64,000 bases of DNA from Ghiorsea sp. (GTDB lineage Bacteria; Pseudomonadota; Zetaproteobacteria; Mariprofundales; Mariprofundaceae), in contig JAUZSH010000006.1 in the NCBI GenBank assembly GCA_030949605.1, positions 83,404 to 147,403 on the forward strand, read 5' to 3'. Position numbers and translations under genes: made by a program. Position 1 is the first letter of the stretch; each line of letters starts with the position of its first letter. Shown here in pieces: positions 18,680 to 28,130 of the stretch. A model generated the notes under the pieces. It was not told the DNA's origin, searched no databases, and saw only the letters and a list, made by a program, of their open reading frames with translations.

Positions 18680-19687
18680 ATGAATATCTTATTTTTTAAT
18701 ACCAAACCCTACGACAAAGATTCCTTTACCCAAGAAAACAAGCACTTCAAGCACAACATTCGCTTTATCGAAGCCAAGCTTTCCCATGATACGGTTGCTT
18801 TAATTCAGGGTGAACCTATCATTTGCATTTTTGTCAATGAGTGCGTTGACCGTGCGCTGATGCAGCGACTATCTCAAGCGGGGGTGCAATTGATTACCCT
18901 ACGTTGTGCAGGATTTAACAATGTCGATATCAAGGCAGCGGATGAATTGGGTATCACAGTGATGCGTGTTCCTGCATATTCTCCTTATGCCGTTGCCGAA
19001 CATACATTGGGTTTGATGCTATCGCTCAATCGCAAGATTCATCGTGCTTACAACCGTGTTCGCGATGGGAATTTTTCACTGGATGGTTTATTAGGCTTTG
19101 ATTTTCATGGGCGAACCGCAGGCATTATCGGCACAGGTCGTATTGGGGCATTGGTTGCAAAACTTTTGAACGGCATGGGTATGAAAGTGATTGCCTATGA
19201 CCCACAACATCATCCTGATAGTGATGCATTAGGCATACACTATGTCAGCTTGGCTGAGTTATTTACCCAAGCTGACGTGATTTCGCTACACTGCCCACTA
19301 ACACCTGATACCCATCACTTGATTGGTCAGCAGGCATTGCAAAGCATGAAGCAAGGGGCAATGCTGATTAATACCAGCCGTGGTGCGCTTTTGGATACCA
19401 AAGCCGTGATTCATAGCCTCAAAAGTAAACACTTGGGCTACTTGGGTTTGGATGTATATGAGCAAGAGAGCGAGCTGTTTTTTGAAGACTTCTCTTGCGA
19501 TATTATTCAAGATGATATTTTTGAACGCTTACTCACATTCCCCAATGTATTAATTACCTCACACCAAGGTTTCTTCACCCAAGAAGCCTTACAAAACATT
19601 GCCAAAATAACCTTGGACAATATAACGCAGTTTGAACAAACACTTCAAAGCAAGCAGCCACTCAAGACAATCAATAAGGTGACATGA
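18680..19687 (+). CDS. ldhA: D-lactate dehydrogenase-type 2-hydroxyacid dehydrogenase
   Basis: The 335-residue NAD-dependent enzyme has the N-terminal flavodoxin-like catalytic domain and a Rossmann domain (GIIGTGRIGALVAKLLNGMGMKVIAYDP). NTSRGALLDTKAVIHSL, GLDVYEQESELFFED and ITSHQGFFTQEAL match the LdhA subgroup, which reduces pyruvate to D-lactate. The catalytic Arg/Glu/His order is present. It follows purT on the same strand. The start ATG has an AAGGAAAC site upstream. Confidence 0.88.
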   Translation: MNILFFNTKPYDKDSFTQENKHFKHNIRFIEAKLSHDTVALIQGEPIICIFVNECVDRALMQRLSQAGVQLITLRCAGFNNVDIKAADELGITVMRVPAYSPYAVAEHTLGLMLSLNRKIHRAYNRVRDGNFSLDGLLGFDFHGRTAGIIGTGRIGALVAKLLNGMGMKVIAYDPQHHPDSDALGIHYVSLAELFTQADVISLHCPLTPDTHHLIGQQALQSMKQGAMLINTSRGALLDTKAVIHSLKSKHLGYLGLDVYEQESELFFEDFSCDIIQDDIFERLLTFPNVLITSHQGFFTQEALQNIAKITLDNITQFEQTLQSKQPLKTINKVT

Positions 19688-19691
19688 GGTT

Positions 19692-19857
19692 TAGCCCGCA
19701 TTATTCACAAATACAGCCGCGCCCTTGCTTGTCCCTTTATTCGCAACAAACCTCTCATCAATCGTTAGTAAGCGCGGCTACGATCGATTTCTTTAAAATT
19801 CGTTGCAAACAAAGGTTCTACGCAATCATCACGACGATTTATGAATAATGCGGGTTA
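19692..19857. repeat. 166-bp foldback element between ldhA and argB
   Basis: Outer 16-base inverted repeats (TAGCCCGCATTATTCA at 19692-19707; TGAATAATGCGGGTTA at 19842-19857, one mismatch) bound the region. A second, imperfect pairing lies inside (GCCGCGCCCTTGC / AAGCGCGGCT). It sits between two convergent genes and may be a MITE-like relic, a structured RNA or a bidirectional terminator. No clear target duplication was seen. Confidence 0.5.
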
Positions 19858-19877
19858 GAAAAGTGGAAGCGATGGGG

Positions 19878-20762
19878 TCAACCAGAAAAAACAGTGCCTA
19901 CACCTTCATCTGTAAACATTTCAAGTAAAATAGCATGTGGAACTCTACCATCAATAATATGCGCTCTAGCCACACCATGTTCTACGGCATCTAGACAACA
20001 GTTCACCTTAGGAATCATCCCGCCCGCAATCGTGCCATCATGGATCCAACTTCTTGCTTCATCTGTAGTGAATTTTGATTTGAGGTTTTTATCATTATCC
20101 AACACACCCACCACGTCAGTCAACAATATCAACTTCGCCGCACCCAAAGCTTGAGCAATCGCGCCTGCCACCAAATCTGCATTGATATTATACGATTGCG
20201 CTTCGTCTTTATAATAACCCACAGGCGCAATCACTGGCACAAACCTATCATTTTCAAGCACACTCAATATTTCCGTATTGATTTTATGCACTTGACCAAC
20301 ATGCCCCAAGTCAATAATTTCAGGCACATCCAATTCTGGAGAGTCCTTGGTCACCTTCATTTTTCGCGCACAAATTAAACCACCATCTTTACCCGAAAGA
20401 CCAACTGCTTTACCGCCTGCTCGATTGATATTGGCAACGATTTCTTTGTTCACTTTGCCCGCAAGCACCATTTCCACGATGTCCATTGTCTCATCATCGG
20501 TGACCCGCATACCATCAATAAACTCAGCTTGTTTACCCAGTTTCTTGAGCACATCACCAATTTGAGGTCCACCACCATGCACCACCACAGGATTGATGCC
20601 CACCTGTTTGAGAAGTGTAATATCTTTGGCAAAGCTTTCTTTCAAGCTTTCTTCCACCATAGCATTGCCGCCATATTTAATGACAATGGTTTGGTCAGCA
20701 AAATGTTGCAAATAAGGCAATGCCTCGACCAACATCGATGCGCGTGAATGCATATGTTTCAC
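19878..20762 (-). CDS. argB: Acetylglutamate kinase
   Basis: A 294-residue amino-acid kinase, the second step of arginine synthesis. It has [13 protein letters not shown] near the N-terminus, the [15 protein letters not shown] loop, [19 protein letters not shown], and [20 protein letters not shown] near the C-terminus. These are all canonical ArgB segments. The start overlaps the stop of the upstream membrane-protein gene by four bases, implying translational coupling. A second ATG three codons in (20753) is an alternative. Confidence 0.96.
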   Translation of the reverse strand: MKHMHSRASMLVEALPYLQHFADQTIVIKYGGNAMVEESLKESFAKDITLLKQVGINPVVVHGGGPQIGDVLKKLGKQAEFIDGMRVTDDETMDIVEMVLAGKVNKEIVANINRAGGKAVGLSGKDGGLICARKMKVTKDSPELDVPEIIDLGHVGQVHKINTEILSVLENDRFVPVIAPVGYYKDEAQSYNINADLVAGAIAQALGAAKLILLTDVVGVLDNDKNLKSKFTTDEARSWIHDGTIAGGMIPKVNCCLDAVEHGVARAHIIDGRVPHAILLEMFTDEGVGTVFSG

Positions 20763-21274
20763 GCTACCGCAGCCTTTTGCTTTTTCGTTTTTCTCTCTGG
20801 CTCTACATCAAGCAACATTTGAAACACAAGTAAAACACCAATCGTTGCCACGGCAGCACCCAATGAAATAGCAATCAATGATCCTTCAGGATGCTGAAGC
20901 TGTTGCCCCATCGGAATGAACACCAGTAAACCTGGTACAATCAAGGCAAGCCTTGTCATTCTAAGTTCAAGAGAAAACAAGTTTGCCGCAATACCAGGTG
21001 TTGAAAGAAGTGCGTACAAGGTCAAAGCAATCCAGTGGTTTTCACCATCCACTGTGGTCAGTCTTTCCCAAATCGACATGTTTAGCGTTGGGTCTAAACG
21101 CATATCAAAAGATGCGGCAAAAGCTAAAATAACCACACCCAGAACTGCCCACATGATGATTGCAATGAAGCGGGATTTTCGCGCCCACTGATTCACCCAT
21201 GCCGCGTTACCTACCACATAAAACAACCCTGCGAACAAAAAGCCCCAAAAAGCATCATTATAATTCAAATCCAT
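20759..21274 (-). CDS. Uncharacterised integral membrane protein coupled to argB
   Basis: A 171-residue protein with about five hydrophobic segments (residues ~8-28, 36-55, 82-100, 107-125, 132-155) and a basic C-terminal tail ([12 protein letters not shown]). I recognise no family. The four-base overlap with argB suggests coexpression but says little of function. Confidence 0.55.
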   Translation of the reverse strand: MDLNYNDAFWGFLFAGLFYVVGNAAWVNQWARKSRFIAIIMWAVLGVVILAFAASFDMRLDPTLNMSIWERLTTVDGENHWIALTLYALLSTPGIAANLFSLELRMTRLALIVPGLLVFIPMGQQLQHPEGSLIAISLGAAVATIGVLLVFQMLLDVEPERKTKKQKAAVA

Positions 21275-21413
21275 AGTTATTACCCTTATTGTACCGTATT
21301 GATTGAACGCACCCTACAAACAAAGCCACGTTTCGACAAACTGTTGCACTTTTAAGTTAAATTAATATGAACATTCACGCAAAGTCTTGGTAAAGACTTT
21401 ATTTTATTGACCC

Positions 21414-21869
21414 TCAACGGTCACTAAAAAAGGACACACAAAAGAGACCTTTGCCATCTGCTGCCACACAATGTGGCATTTCAGGTGGGATATTCGCTGT
21501 TTCATCGGCGCAAATTCGGATAGCTGCTTGCCCTTCAGGCTCATAAAGTAATACACCTTGCAGCACATGAATCTTACCCCAAGTGCCCACCTTAGTCGTG
21601 TGATTCTTTAACAAACCTTTGGGAATGGTATCTTGGGTAAACTCAGGTGTGCGTTTATATTCCTTTAGACCTTTTGGAAACTCCAAAACATCGCACCGCT
21701 TACAATCAAGAACTTCGCCAAGCTTGCTCGCCCTACCCTCTGCCGTTGCCGACCATGGGCGGTTAAAAAAGGGCGGTTCATGGCGAACATGTTGCCCATG
21801 AAAACAATTCAAATCAGCCACCCAATCTTGTTTTTCATCTTGATGGTAACCCACGATTTTTCGTTTCAT
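21414..21869 (-). CDS. DUF3565-like / DUF1971 (TehB-type cupin) fusion protein
   Basis: The 151-residue protein joins two small domains. Residues 1-62 match the DUF3565 pattern (KIVGYHQDEKQDWVADLNC-HGQHVRHEPPFFNRPW...CKRC). Residues 75-150 match a DUF1971-like beta-barrel (TIPKGLLKNHTTKVGTWGKIHVLQGVLLYEPEG...IPPEMPHCVA), the cupin found with TehB tellurite-resistance proteins. The function of the fusion is unknown. It sits 20 bases upstream of nothing coding on this strand except that the cytochrome gene precedes it in transcription order, so cotranscription is likely. Confidence 0.7.
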   Translation of the reverse strand: MKRKIVGYHQDEKQDWVADLNCFHGQHVRHEPPFFNRPWSATAEGRASKLGEVLDCKRCDVLEFPKGLKEYKRTPEFTQDTIPKGLLKNHTTKVGTWGKIHVLQGVLLYEPEGQAAIRICADETANIPPEMPHCVAADGKGLFCVSFFSDR

Positions 21870-21889
21870 GGCAACATGAACTCCTTCAT

Positions 21890-22756
21890 TTATTTTAAGA
21901 TTTCAATGATACGACTGCGGTATGAAGTGTGACACGCCATACATGCACTCAACATTTGAGATTGTTTGGCAATCAAGGTTTTCATATCTTTAGCTTTGGC
22001 TGCTTTTTCAACCTCTGTAGCAAGCACATGCACTTTGTGATCTGCTTTCTTAAATTCCTTCATGTCCGTACGCAAGCCACCCATCAACTTCATTTTTGTG
22101 CCTAATGATGGTGTGCCATGAAAAGCAATCGCATGAGCCGCTGTTGCTGCTTTAGCAAAGTCTTCTTTAAAAATAGCATCATTAAGTGCTGCATAATCCA
22201 TAGCTATCTGCTGCATCACAGCTTGCAAACTTCCCTCTTCAGCTGTAATCCCACCTTTAAAGTTGGCATGTTGCACTTTTGGTGCTGCCGTAAAGTTAGA
22301 ACACATTGCATCATACCTTTGTTGATGCTTTTTATACATTTGCATTTTACCTTCTTTCTTAAATCGTTCTGCGGCATGTTTCCAATGGCTGCATGGTGGC
22401 TGAAATGTTTCATCATGAATATAAGCCGCGATTTTGCGCACCTCATCTTCTTCTGCACCAATATCAGGCATCACACCCAACACTTTGACAGGCTCTTTCA
22501 ACAATGTTTTTTCTTTGGTTGGGTGCATCACAAAATCAGTGATTCTATTCACAAAGCTTTCTTTATCTTCTGTTGCCATTTTGTATTTCATTTGCACACC
22601 AAACATGGGTGGCGCTTGGGCAGGCTCAAGCTCTGCATTATGGCACATAAAGCAATTTTGCTGAAATAAATCCTTACCTTCCTTAAACGTATCAGCAGCT
22701 TGTGCTTGCGATGCCAGTAAACCTGTGACCATCATCGTCATTATTATTTTCTTCAT
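21890..22756 (-). CDS. Two-haem cytochrome: class I cytochrome c fused to cytochrome c'-like domain
   Basis: The 288-residue protein has a signal peptide (cleavage near AQA-ADTF). An N-terminal cytochrome c domain carries CFMCH at residues 35-39 with likely distal Met residues (PPMFG, GVMPDIG). The C-terminal ~110 residues are a helical bundle ending in CMACH at 272-276, the near-C-terminal site typical of cytochrome c'/c-556. It is probably a periplasmic electron carrier or sensor of small ligands. Two further Cys residues in the middle are unexplained. The fused architecture is uncommon in my experience. Confidence 0.8.
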   Translation of the reverse strand: MKKIIMTMMVTGLLASQAQAADTFKEGKDLFQQNCFMCHNAELEPAQAPPMFGVQMKYKMATEDKESFVNRITDFVMHPTKEKTLLKEPVKVLGVMPDIGAEEDEVRKIAAYIHDETFQPPCSHWKHAAERFKKEGKMQMYKKHQQRYDAMCSNFTAAPKVQHANFKGGITAEEGSLQAVMQQIAMDYAALNDAIFKEDFAKAATAAHAIAFHGTPSLGTKMKLMGGLRTDMKEFKKADHKVHVLATEVEKAAKAKDMKTLIAKQSQMLSACMACHTSYRSRIIEILK

Positions 22757-23063
22757 ATTCTCTCCTTATCATATTATTATATAATATTTTAATGTTTCTA
22801 AATGTAATAAGCAGCATATGAATCCCACATTAAAAACCACTCATCATGTCGCAGGCTCAGCCACACCATTCGTGTAACAACTGCAATCAAATCAACAACA
22901 AAACAAACATGAACACATCTATATGCCTGTGCACTTTAAACCTTATCTCCATGAAAACTCACCTTGAACATTCAGGAAGCAGCCTCAAACAGTGTAGATA
23001 AGCTTGAGCTTTTCTTTCCTTCACACAAAACACCGTATTTTTTAGCCCGCCATGAGCTAAACA
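22757..23063. other. 307-bp intergenic region
   Basis: No gene or strong structure is seen. The first 50 bases are very AT-rich and should hold the promoter of the two-haem cytochrome. A weak hairpin (TTTAGC / GCTAAA) lies at 23040-23062, just past the stop of the beta-barrel gene. Confidence 0.4.
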
Positions 23064-24338
23064 TTAAAATGTATATTCAATTTCTGTATAAATTCTATCA
23101 TTATTGGCGAATTGACCAAAGAAGTCTGTGCTATCACCCGTAAACACATCAACACCTACACGCCCCAACACCATATCACTAAACTCATACGACACTTTCG
23201 GGCGAATCATGGTGCTACCATCTGAATAGCTGATTAAAGCAATCATTTCAGGTTTCAATTTATCATTCATATAGTCGGTAGACACAGATAAAGTAATAAA
23301 CCCTGAATTTTCTTTTTCAATCATGGTGTTATCCCAATTTTGAATATAACGCACAAACACCTGACCACTGATAAACCAGTTGTTGGCATTGTGATCCAAA
23401 CCGACGGCAGCATTCCACGTGGTTGCATCCATAGGGGAAACACTTGTGGTCAAAATCTCATTGGTATTGATAGCCATTTCAGTGCGAATCACCCATGCAC
23501 CAAAGGCATTGGATGCCGAGCCACCCACTGTATTCATACGCTGATATACAGGCGTTAATGTAAGCACGCCAGGGCTAAAACTTTGCTGAATCGCAGGCGT
23601 GTCTTTCCAACCTTGGAACCAGTTTAGCGATACATCCCAACCATCCAAGTTGGCGCGCCACGCTGCACCATATTCCGCATCGGCAAGACCAAAGCTAGTT
23701 TTATTGTCTTGCCCAATATTGAGCGTTGCGCCTACTGGAGGCGTTGGCATATTGTATGCCCAACGTGAACCATTCGGTGCAAACTTGGCAGCTTTGGCAT
23801 CGGGTATCAACACAAACTCAAACTCATGTTCACTGCCACCAATATCAGCGTAATAGTTTAAGCGCGCTGCCAACAAACCCATGCGCGAGTCCAAGAAGTC
23901 ATCCATCAAAAACTCACGCATATTCAAAGGATTGACCACATCCAACAAGCGCAAACCATCAGTTTTACCCCAGACAATTTGCTGTTGCCCAAGCCTTAAG
24001 TCAAAGGCATCACCTGCATACAAAAAGTAGGCTTCTTTGACTTCGGCATAGGTTCGGTATTCATCTTGAATAGCTGTGGTGTAGTCAGTGGCATTGGCGG
24101 CTTCAATATCGGTTGCTGCATCATACCAAGCTAAAAACCGACTACGAAACTCCCATCTATCACTCAAAATAGCTTCAGGTTTGAAGTCCACACGATTCTG
24201 TACTTTGTCCAAGCGTGTATCACCCGACACAAAGTAAGCCGTTTCATTTTTCACCGCCCCATGCATCGTCCATTCTACAGCCGAGGCGTTGTTTACCCAC
24301 AACACCCCCATGGCTGCCAACGTCATCACATGTTTCAT
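23064..24338 (-). CDS. DUF1302-like outer-membrane beta-barrel protein
   Basis: A 424-residue protein with a signal peptide (ending near NASA-VEWTMHG) and alternating strand-rich sequence throughout, ending IYTEIEYTF with an aromatic C-terminus as in outer-membrane barrels. LRLGQQQIVWGKTDGLRLLDVVNP resembles the conserved region of DUF1302 proteins. The gene's ATG overlaps the RND gene stop (ATGA), so it likely provides the outer-membrane partner of that exporter. The substrate is unknown. Confidence 0.7.
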   Translation of the reverse strand: MKHVMTLAAMGVLWVNNASAVEWTMHGAVKNETAYFVSGDTRLDKVQNRVDFKPEAILSDRWEFRSRFLAWYDAATDIEAANATDYTTAIQDEYRTYAEVKEAYFLYAGDAFDLRLGQQQIVWGKTDGLRLLDVVNPLNMREFLMDDFLDSRMGLLAARLNYYADIGGSEHEFEFVLIPDAKAAKFAPNGSRWAYNMPTPPVGATLNIGQDNKTSFGLADAEYGAAWRANLDGWDVSLNWFQGWKDTPAIQQSFSPGVLTLTPVYQRMNTVGGSASNAFGAWVIRTEMAINTNEILTTSVSPMDATTWNAAVGLDHNANNWFISGQVFVRYIQNWDNTMIEKENSGFITLSVSTDYMNDKLKPEMIALISYSDGSTMIRPKVSYEFSDMVLGRVGVDVFTGDSTDFFGQFANNDRIYTEIEYTF

Positions 24339-26638
24339 ACTTTGATTTTCTCCTTACCCAAACCTAGCAATACAGGGAACAAGTAAACGGTTGCCAGATA
24401 ACAAATAATCATGGTCGCAGCGATGAGCGCACCCAACTTCATTTGCGGATACAGGGCTGCCGATAACAACACCAAAAAGCCACCCACCACCACAATAGTG
24501 TTAAACAAAATCGCATGACCCACACTACGGTTGGTATTGATCACACTTTCTTCGTAACTGTTGTTGGCTTTGCTTTCCTCGTGGTATCGATGCAAATAAT
24601 GAATAGCGAAATCCACGCCAATACCCAGCGCCATGGAACCTGTTAATGCTGTTGCCAAGTCCAATGGAATGCCAATATTACCCATGGTGCCGTAATTGAC
24701 CGTCACCGCCAGCGTCACAGGAATCATGGCAATGAATGCAATCAACAAACGCTTGAACATCAACCAGCAGAGTAAAAATATAGCCAAGATAGACAGCGCA
24801 AGCGAAGTGATTTGCCCATCAATAATCATCTTCGCCAAAGCATCCAAGGTGTAACCCGTACCTGCCCATTTGACGGTATAACCTTCCGATTCAGGGAACC
24901 AAGCTTCCGTTTTATCTTGTAAACGCGCCAGTATCTTGGCAACAGCTTCGGTGCTATCACTTCGCATATTGATGACCACATGCGCTTCGCGATAATCACT
25001 GGTCATAAACTTCTCAAAATCGTCGGGCGCACCAGAGAATGAATAAAGCAATAAATATTGCGCTGCCAAATCAGAATTGTCTGGCACACGATAATACTCA
25101 GGATTATCTTCATTGAGTGCTTTGTTCATAATCATCAGAAATTCTGCAATCGAAGATGTGTCACCCACGATAGGGTCTTTCTCGATTTCAGTTTGTAAAT
25201 CGACAATCTTTTGCAAGAACTCAGGCTCTAACAAACCATTTTCTTTACCCGTATCAATCATAATGTCTAAGCTGGTTGTACCTGCAAAATGTTTATTCAA
25301 CACTTCATCGGCATGTCGCACTGGGTCTTCGGGCTTAAATTGCGCCACCATGGATGCATCCACTGTAATCAATGTTTCACCATACACCGACACCACCACC
25401 AACATGGCAAAAAATGCCATGATACGTTTGGGATAACTTAAAATCGCTTTGCTCGACCATTCCACATAGTCGGTAAACAACGGTTTTCTATCCGCATGAC
25501 CATCTTTTTCAGATAATACCATCAATGCCGCAGGGAATAAGGTTAAAGTCACAATGAGTGCATAAGCAATACCAATCGCAGCAAAAATACCAAATTCTTT
25601 GATAGGCGGTAAATCTGAAGACAACATGGATAAGAAACCCACACCCGTGGTTACGGATGTCATCACCATGGGTTTCCAAAGCTCGTGCATCACTTCTACC
25701 AAACGCTCTTTGCGATGCGAGTATTCAGAGAAGTGCGCCAACAATCGCTCTCGGCTGAGAAAATGAACCGCATCGGCAATACCAATCGCCATAATCAGAA
25801 TAGGTAGCATGGTGGTGATGGTATAGATGTTAAAGCCCAGTGCTGCCATGGTTCCTATCGTCCAGATTTCGGCAATCAGCACCGTCAACAATGGCAAGAC
25901 CACTCCTCTTGGTGAGCGGAAAGAAACATACAACAAGATAATCAATAAAAAGATAATAATCGGCTGCATACGCGCCATTTCTTGCGGCATATACACGCCA
26001 AATACACCCTCAATCACAGGGCGACCTGAAATAAAGAACTCTTCCCCACCACCGCGTGCTTCAAGCTCTTCAACTTTATTTTTCACCAAGTCATAAATGT
26101 CTGCATAAGTTTCACGCGCATTGGGTTGCGGGCGTACGGCAAGCACCGTGCCTACACCATCTTTGGACACAATCACATCTTCATAAATGCCAAACTCGTG
26201 CATTCGTTGCTTGATATAGTCAATTTCTTCTTGGGTTTCAGGCACACCGTCCATAAACGGTTCCACATCAAGCCCAGAAGCCGAACCGCGAATATCTTTG
26301 ATGGTGGCAAGTGATAACAAATCATTGAGTGAAAGTGTTCGCAATAACGGCTGCTCACCCAACCAGTCGGTTAATTCTTGCACCAAAGCAAGCGTATGTT
26401 TGTTGTACACACCGTCTTCTTTATTGATGATACCAATAATCACCAAGTCACTGCTGCCAAACTTCTCATCCAGCACTTGTTTATTGACATAAGCATCACT
26501 GTGTTTGGGCAGCATCGCATCCGTATCGGTTTCGATATGAATGGAGCGCATTTGATTGGCTGCCATGGCTGTAATGACAAACAACAATAACAACACCGTC
26601 TTCGGGTGGTCAAGAATCCATGAAAATAACTTGTGCAT
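24335..26638 (-). CDS. RND-superfamily (MMPL/HpnN-type) exporter
   Basis: The 767-residue inner-membrane protein has the RND repeat: TM1, a large periplasmic loop, and a sterol-sensing-like block of TM helices (about residues 225-385). TM7, a second loop and a final TM block (about 615-760) follow. Motifs such as GIADAVHFLSRE and the repeated GVDFAIHYLHRY are typical of MMPL/RND lipid exporters. It lies between a LolA-like protein and an outer-membrane barrel, suggesting movement of a lipid or hydrophobic compound to the outer membrane. Confidence 0.88.
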   Translation of the reverse strand: MHKLFSWILDHPKTVLLLLFVITAMAANQMRSIHIETDTDAMLPKHSDAYVNKQVLDEKFGSSDLVIIGIINKEDGVYNKHTLALVQELTDWLGEQPLLRTLSLNDLLSLATIKDIRGSASGLDVEPFMDGVPETQEEIDYIKQRMHEFGIYEDVIVSKDGVGTVLAVRPQPNARETYADIYDLVKNKVEELEARGGGEEFFISGRPVIEGVFGVYMPQEMARMQPIIIFLLIILLYVSFRSPRGVVLPLLTVLIAEIWTIGTMAALGFNIYTITTMLPILIMAIGIADAVHFLSRERLLAHFSEYSHRKERLVEVMHELWKPMVMTSVTTGVGFLSMLSSDLPPIKEFGIFAAIGIAYALIVTLTLFPAALMVLSEKDGHADRKPLFTDYVEWSSKAILSYPKRIMAFFAMLVVVSVYGETLITVDASMVAQFKPEDPVRHADEVLNKHFAGTTSLDIMIDTGKENGLLEPEFLQKIVDLQTEIEKDPIVGDTSSIAEFLMIMNKALNEDNPEYYRVPDNSDLAAQYLLLYSFSGAPDDFEKFMTSDYREAHVVINMRSDSTEAVAKILARLQDKTEAWFPESEGYTVKWAGTGYTLDALAKMIIDGQITSLALSILAIFLLCWLMFKRLLIAFIAMIPVTLAVTVNYGTMGNIGIPLDLATALTGSMALGIGVDFAIHYLHRYHEESKANNSYEESVINTNRSVGHAILFNTIVVVGGFLVLLSAALYPQMKLGALIAATMIICYLATVYLFPVLLGLGKEKIKV

Positions 26639-26650
26639 ATCTATATACCC

Positions 26651-27457
26651 TTATTTACCGCGATAGCCGCGTTTAATCATACGCTCCGTAAACAACCTAT
26701 CCGATAAACCTGTGTTGTATTGGTGTTCGGATAATAACAACTCTGTTTTATGATTGGTTTGCACATTGGTCATCAAACCACCCGTCGCTGTCCAAATACC
26801 ATCCACTTGTGTGATGCCCGTAGAGATAAGATGCTTCAACTCACGACCTTTTCTATCCCAAAAATCCACCTTAATGTACATATATATGTCTTTACGCACG
26901 GCATAACGAACTTTGGAATAACCTAAGTTTTTGATCAACTCTTTGGTTTTAGGCTCGGCATCCACCACCCAAACATCTTGACCATCCAGCACTTCAGAAC
27001 CTTGAAGTGTCCAATTGTAGTCACCAAGTTCAGGTGTGGATTTAATATCTTCAAAGGTGAAGTCTGTACCCATAAAGTAGTCGCCACGGTCAGACGATGA
27101 AATACGACGCACTTTTTTCAACGCTGGCAAATATAACCACTGATCATCATCTTTAGCTTCGTCCGCATAATCCCATGTTAACATGGCTGTATCACGCACA
27201 TTTGCAGGTGATAAGAAGTAGGAAACGGATTTGCTATCCAAGCCATAGTCTTTCCTGAACGAAATCATTTGCCGCTCACGCACGCTGCCCCGTTTATCAA
27301 TCAAGCGTTGGGTCATTTTCTGTATCAAGTCATTGCCATCATCCCGTGCTTCTACCAACTTCATGATTTCCAAACCTGTTGTGGGTTCACTGGCGTAAAC
27401 GGGTGCGCTAAAAGCAAGGCTCAAACCTACTGCAATCCATATCGATTTAATGTTCAT
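26651..27457 (-). CDS. LolA-like outer-membrane lipoprotein-sorting protein
   Basis: The 268-residue periplasmic protein has a signal peptide (ending APVYA-SEPTT). The body matches the LolA-like family that accompanies RND/MMPL exporters: DYADEAKDDDQWLYLPALKKVRRISSSDRGDYFMGTDFTFED. Such proteins are thought to carry a lipidic cargo across the periplasm. Its start overlaps the end of the disrupted membrane gene upstream by 11 bases, and the RND gene follows 12 bases later. Confidence 0.85.
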   Translation of the reverse strand: MNIKSIWIAVGLSLAFSAPVYASEPTTGLEIMKLVEARDDGNDLIQKMTQRLIDKRGSVRERQMISFRKDYGLDSKSVSYFLSPANVRDTAMLTWDYADEAKDDDQWLYLPALKKVRRISSSDRGDYFMGTDFTFEDIKSTPELGDYNWTLQGSEVLDGQDVWVVDAEPKTKELIKNLGYSKVRYAVRKDIYMYIKVDFWDRKGRELKHLISTGITQVDGIWTATGGLMTNVQTNHKTELLLSEHQYNTGLSDRLFTERMIKRGYRGK

Positions 27458-28076
27458 GCGAATCTCCTTTAATGATAATTTTGTATGCTAAAAATGATAA
27501 AACAACCCAGACTGTTGAGCGCAAAGTCATTGCACCAATCGTCCGTGTTTCATAAACGATGTCTGCAAATTGAATGCTTAAAAACAGAGTTAAAAATACC
27601 GTTAATGTTGATGCAGCAATGGCGATTGCCAAATGAAACGACCAGACTTTTTTTCATCCAAAATGCGGCCCCTGCAACGATGTATAAAAACCCCGACATA
27701 AAGTTCAATACCTTCGCCAAGATTCAGCGCGTTTCGCGCAAAGCAAGTGAGTAACCACAACATTCTAGAATATTGTGGTATATTAAAAATAACATCCCCC
27801 AAACCCCGATGTTATTTTTAATATACGCTTTCTAAATCAATGTGTTACAAACACTAGGGTTTTTTACCAATGTATTCTCTAAAGCTGGCGAAGGTATTGA
27901 AAGTTAAACCACAATACTTCTGGCACATAATTACCCGCTGCAACACGCGCTTCTTCACTCCAAAATAGTACATCACCACCTGATTTAATGGTAAGTAACC
28001 CAAATACAATCGCCACAATGCCAATCACATACCTCATGATATTACAGCTTTTTTTCTTTTTTTGATTATCCATCAT
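27447..28076 (-). pseudogene. Small four-helix membrane protein gene broken by a family-2 element and a frameshift
   Basis: The 5' part (from 28076) encodes a basic N-terminus, one TM segment and a loop, then runs into the repeat at 27899. Removing the 194-bp element with one 6-base duplication restores the frame into MSGFLYIVAGAAFWMKK. There, one extra base in a T7 run (27648-27654) must be dropped to continue into WSFHLAIAIAASTL and a C-terminus ending KGDSHEH. The rebuilt product is ~142 residues with about four TM segments. It was the first structural gene of the marR-LolA-RND-barrel operon. The repeat also supplies a premature stop. Confidence 0.78.
27706..27899. repeat. Family-2 194-bp MITE-like element, copy 3
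   Basis: This 194-bp copy has the same CAATACCTTCGCCA termini and internal hairpin arms as the others. It is flanked by AAAGTT at 27700-27705 and 27900-27905 (6-base duplication). It lies within the coding region of a small membrane-protein gene. Confidence 0.88.
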
Positions 28077-28130
28077 GTTTCATCCTTTTTTTATGAGCCA
28101 CTTGAAAACTCTGGGTGGCTCTTATAATTC

